Source: Planctomycetaceae bacterium UBA2972
Lineage (GTDB): Bacteria; Planctomycetota; Planctomycetia; Pirellulales; Pirellulaceae
Length of the DNA: 44,489 nucleotides
Direction: 5' to 3'
NCBI GenBank assembly: GCA_002348315.1
Contig: DEAW01000031.1
Span: forward strand, 1-44,489
In this document: positions 8,173-17,949 of the stretch, piece after piece
Position numbering within the stretch: the stretch's first letter is position 1
Layout of the letters: the number at the start of each line of letters is the position of its first letter
The notes under the pieces: generated by a model
Told to the model about the DNA's origin: nothing
Database searches by the model: none
The model's input: the letters and a program-made list of their open reading frames with translations, nothing else
Position numbers and translations under genes: made by a program

Positions 8173-9879
8173 ATGAAAAAACGCCGCAGATTAGCTGTTG
8201 ATCAACTGGAACAACGGATAGTATTGAGTGCCAGTCCCTGGCAAAATCCAGTCGATGCGATGGATATCAACCGTGACAATCACATCAGCCCGATTGACGC
8301 ATTACTGCCAATCAATGCTATGAACACGGACGGATCGAGTGAAATGTTACTGATCGGTGCACCACCGATTCTGGCGGATATGATGGCGGACGTCGAAAGC
8401 TTTTACATGGATGCCAACGGAGATGGATACCTGTCACCTGCCGATGCACTCGGAGTCATCAACTTACTCGCCGAAGGCGAATATGGCGATGCGTCAGCCG
8501 AAGAGCTTTATCGTGAATCCCATGATGCTTTTCCTGATTCACCCGATAACGCAGCCCAACTTGATTTGGATTGGGGCTACGCATTTATCGAGTCCGAAAT
8601 TAACAATGCCTACGACGTAGATGCCTTTCAGTTCGTTGCGGAAGAGGATCGAGTTGCAATTGACCTGTTCAATGAAGGTTTGGACGAGGGCGTGGTGGTC
8701 GAACTGCTCAATGCTGAAATGGAATTATTAGCTCGAGCTGAAACCGGAGAGGATTACCAGTGGTGCGGCGCGAACATTGACGTCCCCGTCGATATCGATT
8801 CAACCTACTACGTGATGGTCTCCGCCTTAAACACAGAAGACACCGGTCATTACATACTGGACGTCTTCCAATACGAGGACGATTGGTGGGAACCAGCCAC
8901 CGATTCAGAACTCGGAGACGACATTCACGGTGATACACCTGAACAAGCCACTCAGCTCCCACTGGAATATGGCTTTGACACCATCAACAGCCACATCGAC
9001 ATCGCCGAGGACGTCGATCAATTCGCTGTCGAAATTGACAATGGCCAGCTTTCGGTTTCCGTCTACCCAAACACGACTGACAACCTGTTACGCTTGTCCA
9101 TTACCGACACCACAGGCAATCTCATCGGCTTAACACAGGGCAATGGCGATGGTGCCTGGCTTGAACTAAGCGTCGAGGCAGGAACCTACTATGTCGCTAT
9201 AGATTCTCTGGACTCTGCAACCACGGACTATACACTCGACGTTTCGTACTGGAGTGACGAACCGTGGAAATTCGAAGCGGACAGCAAAATGGGCGACGAT
9301 ATTCACACTGAAGAAATCGGCCCAGAAGCAACGGTTCTCGATCACAACGACAGCCTTTACGTTCAGCGTGTAAGCCATATCGATTTTGATGGCGATATCG
9401 ATGTCTTTCAGTTTGAAGCGACTGAATCTTTTGCCTCATTAAGCGTCTATGCCACCGACTGGGAAAGCCACACCTTCCCCGGCCTTGCAGTCTTCGACGG
9501 CCAGGGCAACGAGATCTATCCTGTTCTGTTTTCCGACTATAACGAATTCTTCAGTCCGGAAGATGAACTCTACGTTCGTGACCAGGATATATTTGCTTTA
9601 GACATCGAAGATCTGGATGACGAGTTTGCCGACGGCGATTTTGTCGACAACATCTATCCCTACCATGAAGAAGCGGAATTCGTTGTTTGCTGGGGATGGC
9701 CCGGTGGCATGTACCATGTCGAAACGGGCGAAACGTATTTTGTTGCCGTCGATGGCGGTTACGGTGAGGACAAAGATTTCACTGGGCAATACAGTTTGGA
9801 ATTAAACCATTTCACACCAGAACCCTATGAGCCGTTCTATGGCGAGGATATGCAGGCCACTGAGGATGATAACTCTTAA
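8173..9879 (+). CDS. Acidic secreted protein with LEQRIVLSA tag, dockerin-like repeats and PPC-like domains
   Basis: The 568-residue protein begins MKKRRRLAVDQLEQRIVLSA, a variant of the planctomycete secretion tag. Two dockerin type I-like calcium loops follow: DINRDNHISPIDAL at about 31 and DANGDGYLSPADAL at about 79. The rest holds three repeats resembling bacterial pre-peptidase C-terminal (PPC) domains, starting near residues 130, 260 and 390. Each has a D-V/I-D-x-F-x-F/V core (AYDVDAFQF, AEDVDQFAV, GDIDVFQF) and an ending like TYYVAIDS. The linkers share the phrase GDDIH. The protein is strikingly acidic. It is probably an extracellular or cell-wall adhesive protein. Its TAA overlaps the next ATG by one base. 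Confidence 0.8.
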   Translation: MKKRRRLAVDQLEQRIVLSASPWQNPVDAMDINRDNHISPIDALLPINAMNTDGSSEMLLIGAPPILADMMADVESFYMDANGDGYLSPADALGVINLLAEGEYGDASAEELYRESHDAFPDSPDNAAQLDLDWGYAFIESEINNAYDVDAFQFVAEEDRVAIDLFNEGLDEGVVVELLNAEMELLARAETGEDYQWCGANIDVPVDIDSTYYVMVSALNTEDTGHYILDVFQYEDDWWEPATDSELGDDIHGDTPEQATQLPLEYGFDTINSHIDIAEDVDQFAVEIDNGQLSVSVYPNTTDNLLRLSITDTTGNLIGLTQGNGDGAWLELSVEAGTYYVAIDSLDSATTDYTLDVSYWSDEPWKFEADSKMGDDIHTEEIGPEATVLDHNDSLYVQRVSHIDFDGDIDVFQFEATESFASLSVYATDWESHTFPGLAVFDGQGNEIYPVLFSDYNEFFSPEDELYVRDQDIFALDIEDLDDEFADGDFVDNIYPYHEEAEFVVCWGWPGGMYHVETGETYFVAVDGGYGEDKDFTGQYSLELNHFTPEPYEPFYGEDMQATEDDNS

Positions 9880-11267
9880 TGCAACCTGACAAACCTCAGA
9901 CACTCGGCCCAATCCAACATCTTCTCAGACTGTGGTTTTCGCTATCCATTCCGGTGACGCGGAAGCAATATATTGTCGCCGGATTCTCATTGATGCTGCT
10001 CAAATACGCCGTGGAAGCAGCCATCATTTACCTAACGACAGGCGAAATCTACCGGATCGAGATGTTTCTCAGCCCTATTCTGAAACATCGCTCTGAAGTC
10101 ATGAGCAACATGGCTCAGTTATTATCCTGGGGACTTTTTGCATGGACGATTCCGTTTCTATGGATCAGCGTGACCATGAGTGTCCGCCGTAGCGTCGCCT
10201 CTACGGGCTCTTCCTTTTTGGGCCTGTTAATCCTCGTCCCTGTCGTAAATTTTGCGACGATGTTTTTACTATGCATTCTCCCTAATCGCAAACCTCGTTC
10301 CAACCAATCCGAAGTTCCAGTCGCTACTCCCATTCCGACAAATCGCGTTCGTAGTGCAGTCAGCGGCATGTTCATCAGTATCGCCGGATCGCTCGTCCTC
10401 TACGCACTTTCAGTTACCGTCTTCGAACGGTACGGCATCTTATTATTCTTTGGCATGCCCGTGCTGGTCGGTGTCGTGACGAGCTACATGTTCAATCGCG
10501 GAGAAATTCAATCGACGGGACAATCCATCCTGGTTGCGGAACTCGGAATCCTGTTATGCTCGGGGGCCATTTTAGTCTTCGCCATTGAAGGTATCATCTG
10601 TATTGTGATGCTTTACCCACTGGCTGCTGTTATCACCATCATCGGCGCTCTGGTGGGACGCAGCATGGCAACAAATCAAGCGACCGGCAGAGGTGTTACC
10701 ACTTCGCTCCTGCTGTTACTTCCCATGCTTGCCGGAGCTGACCTGGCCACGCATGAAACCCCTCTCTATGAAGTTGTCTCCAGTGTCACCATTGATGCAC
10801 CTCCTGAAGACGTCTGGCCCAACGTCATCGGTTTTTCTGAATTGGATTCTCCGCCGGCCTGGTACTTTGAACTTGGCATCGCTTACCCCTTACGAGCAAC
10901 GATTGACGGCGAGGGTGTCGGCGCAATACGACATTGTGAATTCTCGACCGGCGCTTTTGTCGAGCCGATCACGATCTGGGACAAGCCAAATCGTCTGACC
11001 TTTGATGTAACGAAACAACCTCCGCCCATGCATGAACTCAGCCCCTATCGCCATGTTCATCCGCCTCACCTGGACGGTTACCTGAATTGCAAGAAAGGCG
11101 AATTCCGTCTCAAACGATTACCTGACAACCGAACGCTCCTGGAGGGAAGCACCTGGTACGAATTCAAGATGTATCCTCAGGGTTACTGGACATTATGGAG
11201 TGACACAAGTATTCACCTGATTCACGACCGGGTATTAAAGCATATTAAGAAACTGTCTGAGAAATAG
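9879..11267 (+). CDS. Membrane protein with C-terminal SRPBCC (polyketide cyclase-like) domain
   Basis: The protein has 462 residues. The N-terminal roughly 290 residues contain about seven to eight hydrophobic segments, the first from about residue 27 (QYIVAGFSLMLLKYAVEAAI). After the last segment (SLLLLLPMLAGADLA), residues about 300-460 look like a SRPBCC/START-type domain: YEVVSSVTIDAPPEDVWPNV, a RHCEFSTGAFVEPIT strand, and a final helix IHLIHDRVLKHIKKL. This fold binds hydrophobic ligands in many families. The TAATG overlap with the secreted acidic protein suggests coupled translation and a related envelope function, which is inference. Confidence 0.75.
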   Translation: MQPDKPQTLGPIQHLLRLWFSLSIPVTRKQYIVAGFSLMLLKYAVEAAIIYLTTGEIYRIEMFLSPILKHRSEVMSNMAQLLSWGLFAWTIPFLWISVTMSVRRSVASTGSSFLGLLILVPVVNFATMFLLCILPNRKPRSNQSEVPVATPIPTNRVRSAVSGMFISIAGSLVLYALSVTVFERYGILLFFGMPVLVGVVTSYMFNRGEIQSTGQSILVAELGILLCSGAILVFAIEGIICIVMLYPLAAVITIIGALVGRSMATNQATGRGVTTSLLLLLPMLAGADLATHETPLYEVVSSVTIDAPPEDVWPNVIGFSELDSPPAWYFELGIAYPLRATIDGEGVGAIRHCEFSTGAFVEPITIWDKPNRLTFDVTKQPPPMHELSPYRHVHPPHLDGYLNCKKGEFRLKRLPDNRTLLEGSTWYEFKMYPQGYWTLWSDTSIHLIHDRVLKHIKKLSEK

Positions 11268-11352
11268 GTTTCGCAAACAAGGCTTGGCCTATTCTCTTCA
11301 CGCTATACTAGTTGATGCTCTAACTTCCTGTCCTACTACGCTCATCTTGCCC

Positions 11353-12690
11353 ATGCCCTTTTTAAAACCGCAACGATTCGCCATTTTACTGGTCGCTCTC
11401 TTTCTCAGCGACAAGTATCATGCTCAGGCACAACAACTAACCGATGTTCTGGAAGTTGATGATGCCTACAGCTATGAGAAAAAAAACGAATTTCGACTCG
11501 GGATTTGTGATGTTCAGGTTATCCGCCTTACTTCGCAAACGTGGCGAGGAAAGGCCTGGAAACACTGGCTTACAATCCTGCGTCCGGACAACACGTCCCT
11601 GGACGATGCAGCCATACTGTTTATTTCGGGAGGATCATCCAATAGCAGGCAGCCGGATGCCACACGTGATGAGGTACAACAGTTTTCCGTAATCGCCGCT
11701 GCATGTGAGGTGCCTGTGGCCATTTTAAATCAGGTCCCCAACCAACCACTGCAGGGAGACAAGTATGAAGATGACCTGATTGCCTACACCTTCGATCAGT
11801 ATATGAATGGTAAGGGACATGATTGGCCGCTTTTGTTACCAATGGTTGAAAGCGCAGTGCGAGCGATGGATGCAACCTCAGAAACCCTCTCGGCTGGCTC
11901 CGATACCAGGATCAATCGTTTCTCGGTTGCCGGAGCCTCCAAGCGAGGCTGGACCACCTGGCTCACCAGTGCGGTCGACAAACGGGTTGTGTCAATCGCA
12001 CCGATGGTGATCGACGTTTTGGACATGCCTCGCCAGATGAACCAGCAGTTTAGGTCCTATGGTAAATACAGCCATATGATCACGCCCTACCTCAAATACA
12101 ACTTTCCCGAACGTATGCTACAAGGTGAAGGCAAGAAACTAACGGCCCTTGTCGATCCCTATTCCTATCGCCAAAAAATCACAATCCCCAAGTTAATGGT
12201 TTTGGGAACCAACGATCCCTATTGGACGGTCGATGCCAGCAGCTTGTATTTCCCGGAACTCGTGGGCCCCAAGAATCTCTATTACTTGCCCAATGCCGGT
12301 CACGGGTTAGGCCCCCAGGTGCTGCCGACCATGGCGACCTTTTTCAAAAAGACATTACAAAACCAAACACTTGAAAAGATGAAATGGGAGCTCGATAAAG
12401 ATAATTATTTCCACGTCAAATGGACGGGCTCCCCCAAGTCGGTCCACCTCTGGAAGGCGACCAGTAGCACAAGGGATTTCCGGGAATCCAAATGGACCAG
12501 TGTGCCACTAAAGGGAATCGAGTCTGACACCAAGCTCTTTTTAGCTACTCCGGACAAGGGATATGCCGCCTATTACGTCGATGTAGAGTTCCCTGGCATT
12601 GGCATTTTCAGTTACAACATCGCAAGCGAAATTCAGGTTTTACCCGAGTCATTCCCCTTCGAACCTCCTAAATTCAAAAGCGCTCCGTAG
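11353..12690 (+). CDS. PhoPQ-activated pathogenicity-related (PqaA-like) secreted hydrolase
   Basis: I prefer the ATG at 11353 (445 residues) over an upstream TTG at 11284, because it directly begins a Sec signal peptide (MPFLKPQRFAILLVALFLSD). The mature protein has the family start LEVDDAYSYEKKNEF. A hydrolase-like core follows: nucleophile GASKRGW, an Asp in LGTNDPYW and a His in NAGHGLGP. The PhoPQ-activated family (named from Salmonella PqaA) has an alpha/beta-hydrolase fold and a C-terminal beta domain, but its substrate is unknown. It is convergent with the DUF2237 gene only three bases away. Confidence 0.88.
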   Translation: MPFLKPQRFAILLVALFLSDKYHAQAQQLTDVLEVDDAYSYEKKNEFRLGICDVQVIRLTSQTWRGKAWKHWLTILRPDNTSLDDAAILFISGGSSNSRQPDATRDEVQQFSVIAAACEVPVAILNQVPNQPLQGDKYEDDLIAYTFDQYMNGKGHDWPLLLPMVESAVRAMDATSETLSAGSDTRINRFSVAGASKRGWTTWLTSAVDKRVVSIAPMVIDVLDMPRQMNQQFRSYGKYSHMITPYLKYNFPERMLQGEGKKLTALVDPYSYRQKITIPKLMVLGTNDPYWTVDASSLYFPELVGPKNLYYLPNAGHGLGPQVLPTMATFFKKTLQNQTLEKMKWELDKDNYFHVKWTGSPKSVHLWKATSSTRDFRESKWTSVPLKGIESDTKLFLATPDKGYAAYYVDVEFPGIGIFSYNIASEIQVLPESFPFEPPKFKSAP

Positions 12691-12693
12691 TCC

Positions 12694-13083
12694 TTAAACC
12701 GAGTACTGCTGTAAGTCTTCGAGGTCCACGAATTCCAAGGTGGAAATATGCGTCGCTTCCAAATTCACTCTGGGTGCCGCATCGTGATAGAGTGCTTCTT
12801 TCCAGCGTTCCACACAGAGGCACCAACGGTCTCCGGGCCGAACTCCTGGAAAGCCCCATTCAGGTATTGGAGTGGAAAGGTCGTTTCCAACTGCTTTAGA
12901 AAACGTTAGAAATTCTTCCGTGGCTTCGATACAAACCAGGTGCAGGCCCAAATCATCCGCACCGGTATTGCAACAACCATCTCGATAAAACCCGGTCAGT
13001 GGGTTTGTTGAACAAGTTTGAAGGTCTGTCCCAAGTACATTTTTGGCTGGCACGGTGTTCACTCCTGTGGCTAGATTTTCCAT
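12694..13083 (-). CDS. DUF2237 family protein
   Basis: Starting at the ATG at 13083 the product is 129 residues, close to the usual family length; an in-frame start at 13128 would add 15 residues with no family similarity. Family hallmarks are visible: NVLGTDLQTCSTNPLTGFYR, GCCNTGADDLGLHLVC, GNDLSTPIPEWGFPG and GDRWCLCVERW. The five conserved cysteines suggest metal binding or disulfides. The function is unknown. It is cytosolic and transcribed divergently from the isomerase-like gene at 13232. Confidence 0.88.
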   Translation of the reverse strand: MENLATGVNTVPAKNVLGTDLQTCSTNPLTGFYRDGCCNTGADDLGLHLVCIEATEEFLTFSKAVGNDLSTPIPEWGFPGVRPGDRWCLCVERWKEALYHDAAPRVNLEATHISTLEFVDLEDLQQYSV

Positions 13084-13231
13084 TGCGAATGCTCTTTCTA
13101 CCGTGTTCACACGACCAATGCAACGCACACTCTGTATACCATCTGACCTAATTCCATCGTACTCGGCAACCGGTTAGAATACAGCTCAAACACGTCTCGT
13201 CCAGTGCTATCACTTTTCAAAGGAATTCGTC

Positions 13232-14173
13232 GTGAATCTTGACCGCCGCTCATTTATGAAAACTTCTCTGGCCGCATCCGCAGCCACCAGTCTTTCGGCT
13301 TTACCCGATACAGTGCAGGCGGCCAAAAAGAAACCAAAGACGCAACCGAACCCAATCGCGGTAAGCACTTATTCATATTGGCGGTATCGAAAAGATACGA
13401 AGCTACCCATCGAAGACTGCATTGACTTAGCAGCTGAGGCTGGGTTTGATGCTGTCGAAATCCTACATGTCCAGATGACGCGAGAAGACAATTCATATTT
13501 ACAGATGCTCAAGCAACGGGCATTCGTAAACGGACTCGACCTCTGCGGCTTTTCGACTCATCAGGGATTTGTTTCTCCTGACCCTGCATATCGAAAACGA
13601 AACATCGCTCACACTCTCAAATGCATCGAACTCGCCTACAAGCTTGGCATCCCCACCATCCGTGTCAACACAGGCCGCTGGGGTACCATCAAAAGCTTTG
13701 ATGATTTGATGGCAGCCAAAGGCATCGAACCCCGACTGGAGGGTTATACCGACGAAGAAGGATTCAAGTGGGTCATCGACAGTCTGGAACAATGTTTACC
13801 GAAAGCAGAAGAATGCGGTGTAACTCTGGGGCTGGAAAACCATTGGGGATTGGGGCGGACAGCCGAAGGCGTCTTAAAAATCGTCGATGCGATCGACTCT
13901 CCCTGGTTGCAGGTCACTGCGGACACTGGGAATTTCTTCGAACGCCAATATGAGCAGTTTGAATTAATGGCACCCAAAACCATTTACGTTCAGGCAAAGA
14001 CTTATTTTGGTGGCGGCACCTGGTATACGTTGGAGATCGATTACAATCGCGTGGCCAAAATACTAAAGAATGTTGGTTACCAGGGATATATCTCACTGGA
14101 GTTTGAAGGACAGGAATCGCACGAAACCGCGATTCCCAAAAGCCTCAATCTACTGAGAAAAGCATTTGCTTAA
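13232..14173 (+). CDS. Tat-exported sugar phosphate isomerase/epimerase-like (xylose isomerase-like TIM barrel) protein
   Basis: The 313-residue protein begins with a twin-arginine signal (LDRRSFMKTSLAASAA) ending near Ala30. The body is an AP-endonuclease-2/xylose-isomerase-like TIM barrel. It shows AAEAGFDAVEIL, a catalytic/metal Glu in LGLENHWG, ADTGNF, and a late Glu in ISLEFEG. The GTG start at 13232 is supported by a Shine-Dalgarno-like AAAGGA about eight bases upstream. Exported homologues are frequent in planctomycetes. An epimerase or isomerase activity on a sugar is expected; the substrate is unknown. It converges with the DUF1552 gene, stop codons nine bases apart. Confidence 0.87.
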   Translation: MNLDRRSFMKTSLAASAATSLSALPDTVQAAKKKPKTQPNPIAVSTYSYWRYRKDTKLPIEDCIDLAAEAGFDAVEILHVQMTREDNSYLQMLKQRAFVNGLDLCGFSTHQGFVSPDPAYRKRNIAHTLKCIELAYKLGIPTIRVNTGRWGTIKSFDDLMAAKGIEPRLEGYTDEEGFKWVIDSLEQCLPKAEECGVTLGLENHWGLGRTAEGVLKIVDAIDSPWLQVTADTGNFFERQYEQFELMAPKTIYVQAKTYFGGGTWYTLEIDYNRVAKILKNVGYQGYISLEFEGQESHETAIPKSLNLLRKAFA

Positions 14174-14182
14174 ACGGACGAA

Positions 14183-15517
14183 TCAGGTCTGCCGCAAGTC
14201 AGAAAGTTCACCGGTGCTATCGGCAAACCCGTCATGCGGGACGCCCATCGCATCGAGCATAGTTACAAACACATTCGCAAGCGGAACATTCCCTCCGGGT
14301 TTGAGAAATTGGTTGTGCTTAAAGCCCATGGACTTACCGCCGGCCAGGATAAGCGGATAGTTCGTATTATTGTGCGTCTTGCTGTTACTACTTCCATAAA
14401 ACACTAAGGTGTTGTCGAGCAGCGTACCGTCGTATTCCTGAGTTTCATTCAGACGTCGGATGAATCGACTGAGCTGTTGAGCAAGCAATTGATCAAAACG
14501 CCCCAGTTTCAACGCTCCATCACCTTTGCCCGCACCATGTGCCAGACCGTGCCAATTCCCCTGAAGCCCCAAACAGGCGGGAAAAGCATTCGCAATCGTT
14601 GTCGCTCCGGCCACCTGCCCTAACATATATGTGGCAACTCGCGTGGAATCTGTTTGGAAGGCGAAAAAGATCAGATCGTACATCGCTTCCATATATTCAA
14701 CCGGCAGGCTTTGATCAACCGCCAAATCAACAGCATCCTCTGTGACATCTGGCTTAGGAATATCCAACCAGGCTGTCGAGCGATTAACACGCTGTTCAAT
14801 ATCACGCACACTGGCTAAATAATCGTCCAGTTTACGTTGATCCTGGTTGCCAAGCCGATTCTTCATTGACCGACTATTCTCCAGGACTAAATCCAGCATC
14901 GAACTGGTATTCTCTAGCCTCCGTCGCTCGTATTTTGTTGACGCATCCCCTACCCCAAACAAACGATCGAAGATCTGCCGAGGACTCGACAACGCCGGTA
15001 TCGGACGCCCCTGCGTGGTGAAGGACAAAGTCGTCGCTCGAGTCGGTTCACCGACGCCGCCATCGCTGGACATCACCAACGAACCAAAACGAGTTTTTTC
15101 ACCCACGTGTGAGGCAATGTACTGATCTAACGAAATCCCATTACGGTAATCGGTACCTCGGAAACTCGCGCCGGTCAGGAAGATATCACCGGTATCATGC
15201 CCTCCCATCTTTCGACCGGATGCATGAGACAAACTGCCCAACACGGTCACGTTTTCACGTAACGGTTCGAGAGATTCCAGCGACGAGCGAAAACGAAAGG
15301 AGCCGTCTGTTTCAGCGGGGAACCAATTCCACTCCGCATACTCTGATTTTTCATTCGGCAGGCTGACTCCAAAGGGAAAGTAGACCGAAGCCAAACGCCT
15401 GGGAGCCTGCTCAACTGGAGCAGCCACGCCCATGCTTTGCATCCACGGCAAGGCCAATGCCACGCCGGAACCACGAAGAAAGGTACGTCGATCTAAATGC
15501 CAGGATTTCATTGTCAT
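14183..15517 (-). CDS. DUF1552 family protein, Tat-exported
   Basis: The 444-residue protein starts with a Tat signal (HLDRRTFLRGSGVALALPW). DUF1552 follows, with LASVYFPFGVS near the start, HDTGDIFLTG, and the closing region FYGSSNSKTHNNTNYPLILAGG. DUF1552 belongs to the alkaline-phosphatase-like/DUF1501-related exported proteins that in planctomycetes almost always accompany DUF1592 cytochromes. The activity is undetermined. It lies 37 bases after the DUF1592 gene and is the last gene of the long leftward run. An alternative ATG at 15511 is possible. Confidence 0.9.
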   Translation of the reverse strand: MTMKSWHLDRRTFLRGSGVALALPWMQSMGVAAPVEQAPRRLASVYFPFGVSLPNEKSEYAEWNWFPAETDGSFRFRSSLESLEPLRENVTVLGSLSHASGRKMGGHDTGDIFLTGASFRGTDYRNGISLDQYIASHVGEKTRFGSLVMSSDGGVGEPTRATTLSFTTQGRPIPALSSPRQIFDRLFGVGDASTKYERRRLENTSSMLDLVLENSRSMKNRLGNQDQRKLDDYLASVRDIEQRVNRSTAWLDIPKPDVTEDAVDLAVDQSLPVEYMEAMYDLIFFAFQTDSTRVATYMLGQVAGATTIANAFPACLGLQGNWHGLAHGAGKGDGALKLGRFDQLLAQQLSRFIRRLNETQEYDGTLLDNTLVFYGSSNSKTHNNTNYPLILAGGKSMGFKHNQFLKPGGNVPLANVFVTMLDAMGVPHDGFADSTGELSDLRQT

Positions 15518-15554
15518 TGAGATTCTCTAATTCTTATCCAGTAATCCATCAGAC

Positions 15555-17930
15555 TTATTTTGACTGAAACATCTCTGACTGCACAATTGTAACCAACAAT
15601 TTTTTCATATTGTAATCATCGGCGATAAACTGCTCTGTCAGTCCGGAAATCGCTTCTTCGTCAGTAAACTCTAATGTTCTTCCAAGTGCATAGGTGGTCA
15701 CTTTTTTAACCAACGCCCGCGCAAATCGCTCTGATTCCTGATCAATCAAATACTGTTGAAACTCCTGAACGCCCTGTACGGTCGCGCCCGAAGGAAGCGT
15801 TGCGACAGCATCTAAACTCGACTCAACCGATTTACCTTTCACAATCCGCACGCCGATGTCACGCCACTGGCCAATTGCATCAAAATGCTCCATCGGTATT
15901 CCCCAGCCGTCTATATTCTTATGACAACTGTTACAACTCGATTTCTCCCGATGTAGTTCTAACTGTCGTTTGATCGACAAGGCAGCAAAATCTATCTTTT
16001 CTGATTCCAATTCCGGCACATCTGGCGGCGGCGGTGCAGGCGGGTCGTCCAGCAACCTATCCAGAATCCAGACGGCTCTCTTAATCGGGTGTGAATCTTC
16101 ACCATTGGAGTTGATCAGCAGAAAGCTACCCTGCGTTATCAATCCTCCTCGATTCTCGTCACCTGTTAATGCAATCCGAGCGAATTGGTTTAATTCCGGC
16201 TCTGGCAGATTGTAGTGCTGAGCCAGTGACCGATTTACCACCACGAAATCACTTTTCAGAAAATTGAGTGCGCTCAAATCGTGATACAGCACTTCTCCTA
16301 CAAATCGAATCGTCTCCTCTGCCATCTGTGATTTCAGGCGTTCATTAAAATCCTTGTAGTATTGTGGGTTGATTGCAATTCGGTTAAGCCCCGACAAATC
16401 CAGCCATTGCGAGGTGAAGTGCCTCACAAACTGCCAGCTTCGTTCATCGTCTAACATCCGCGCCACTTGTTGCTCCAGCACTCCTTTCCGGAAAAGCTGG
16501 CGTTGTTCGGCCAACTTAAACAACTCGGCGTCCGGCATGGAACTCCAGAGAAAATAGGATAATCGGACTGCCAATTCATGCTCGGTCAATTTGGCTAACG
16601 TCGCCGGTTGCTCCACGGGTTCAGCAAGGTAAAGAAATTCAGGCGATATAAGCACCAGTGACAGTGTTTCTCTCATCGCTTCTTCGAACGAATCACTTGA
16701 CGCTTCTATGGAATTATAAAATCCAACAACTCTGGCTACTTCCGATTTTGTAACAGGCCTACGAAACGCTCGACGCATAAAGGCTTCGATCGATTCTGCA
16801 ACTTGCTTTGGTTCCAACGGTCCGTCAAAAGGCAGGATATCCGTATGGTGTTTCGGCGGCCAGCTATCATGTAAGGGCCCTTCAAACTGAACGCTCTTTA
16901 TAAAAATCAACGGTTCGGTCGATGGCGGCACTGGCTCGCCCTTCTTGGGTACAGGCGCGGGCACGGCGGTGAGGTTCTTTAGTAATATTTGAATTCCGGG
17001 AAATTTCGGATTCTTACCGGGCAACGGGAACGATTCAATGCGTCCCTCCATGACAATCGTTTGCGGCTCCTGTTCCGTTCCGATAATTTCACGCACGCCC
17101 AACTGACCATTGGGCGAAATGGTATCGCTACGAATTCCGATACTGACTTCCAGTTCCGGAGTTGATTTACCTTCCGGAACCTGCGCATATGTCTGAATTG
17201 TCACGCGGACTTTCCCGGTACGAGGAAACCTGGTAATCCCGGCAATGAATTTTTGCCGGCCATCCAAACGTGCTCCGTTCACATTGTTATCCCGAGCTCC
17301 ACGTATACTCTCCTCGACGATCTGACTGTGAACTTCAGGTTGCTCACCAGTGACAATCGCCTTAGCCATGGCATTCCGAGCCGCCGCCAGATAATATTCC
17401 AACTGCAGCGGAGAAATCCCCAGCACCTGTCCATTGTTAAGAAACCCGTCGACTGACTTGGATTCCGGCGGCAGGTTTTCTGCATAGTCAAACTCGATTC
17501 CCAACAGGTCCCGCAACGTATTGTTGTATTCGTAGTTGGTAAGCCGCCGAAACACGACTTTCCCACCCGTGCTACGTTTTGCTTCCGTCGCGCGGGAAAT
17601 CTCTTTGGTTAGCCAGTCTACCACCAGCTTTCGTTTATTTTCCGGCAGTGCTTCCGCATCTTTGGGAGGCATCTTCCCTTCGTTTATCCGATTCAGCGCA
17701 TCGTGCCATGTTTCACCATCAACGCCATTGAATAGATCCGGGTCGAGCAAATTCAACCTCGGACTCGCTTCCCCCTCCGGGCCATGGCAGTCGTAGCAAT
17801 ACTGCTTTAACAGAGGCTCAACCTGATTCTGATAGAACTTCAGGTCAGGCTCTGCAGAGAAAGCTTCACCTGTCAGAAGCATGGCCAGGATTAAACCAAA
17901 TTTCGGATTCATCTTTTTCATCTTAACCAC
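15555..17930 (-). CDS. DUF1592 cytochrome-type protein (PSCyt1 / DUF1587 / DUF1592 / DUF1588 / DUF1585)
   Basis: The 791-residue protein has a signal peptide and then a haem-binding motif CYDCH at 45-49 within a planctomycete cytochrome c domain. Next come DUF1587 (FRRLTNYEYNNTLRDLLGIE), a central carbohydrate-binding-like stretch (about 200-350), DUF1592 (EAMRETLSLVLISPEFLY), DUF1588 (GSFLLINSNGEDSHPIKRAVW with a second haem motif CNSCH), and DUF1585 (YALGRTLEFTDEEA). This is the standard planctomycete order. The family is periplasmic, probably electron-transferring and linked to polymer breakdown, but unproven. The first codon is GTG at 17930; ATGs at 17921 and 17912 are alternatives. Confidence 0.92.
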   Translation of the reverse strand: MVKMKKMNPKFGLILAMLLTGEAFSAEPDLKFYQNQVEPLLKQYCYDCHGPEGEASPRLNLLDPDLFNGVDGETWHDALNRINEGKMPPKDAEALPENKRKLVVDWLTKEISRATEAKRSTGGKVVFRRLTNYEYNNTLRDLLGIEFDYAENLPPESKSVDGFLNNGQVLGISPLQLEYYLAAARNAMAKAIVTGEQPEVHSQIVEESIRGARDNNVNGARLDGRQKFIAGITRFPRTGKVRVTIQTYAQVPEGKSTPELEVSIGIRSDTISPNGQLGVREIIGTEQEPQTIVMEGRIESFPLPGKNPKFPGIQILLKNLTAVPAPVPKKGEPVPPSTEPLIFIKSVQFEGPLHDSWPPKHHTDILPFDGPLEPKQVAESIEAFMRRAFRRPVTKSEVARVVGFYNSIEASSDSFEEAMRETLSLVLISPEFLYLAEPVEQPATLAKLTEHELAVRLSYFLWSSMPDAELFKLAEQRQLFRKGVLEQQVARMLDDERSWQFVRHFTSQWLDLSGLNRIAINPQYYKDFNERLKSQMAEETIRFVGEVLYHDLSALNFLKSDFVVVNRSLAQHYNLPEPELNQFARIALTGDENRGGLITQGSFLLINSNGEDSHPIKRAVWILDRLLDDPPAPPPPDVPELESEKIDFAALSIKRQLELHREKSSCNSCHKNIDGWGIPMEHFDAIGQWRDIGVRIVKGKSVESSLDAVATLPSGATVQGVQEFQQYLIDQESERFARALVKKVTTYALGRTLEFTDEEAISGLTEQFIADDYNMKKLLVTIVQSEMFQSK

Positions 17931-17949
17931 AAGGTCTCTTCGACAAATA

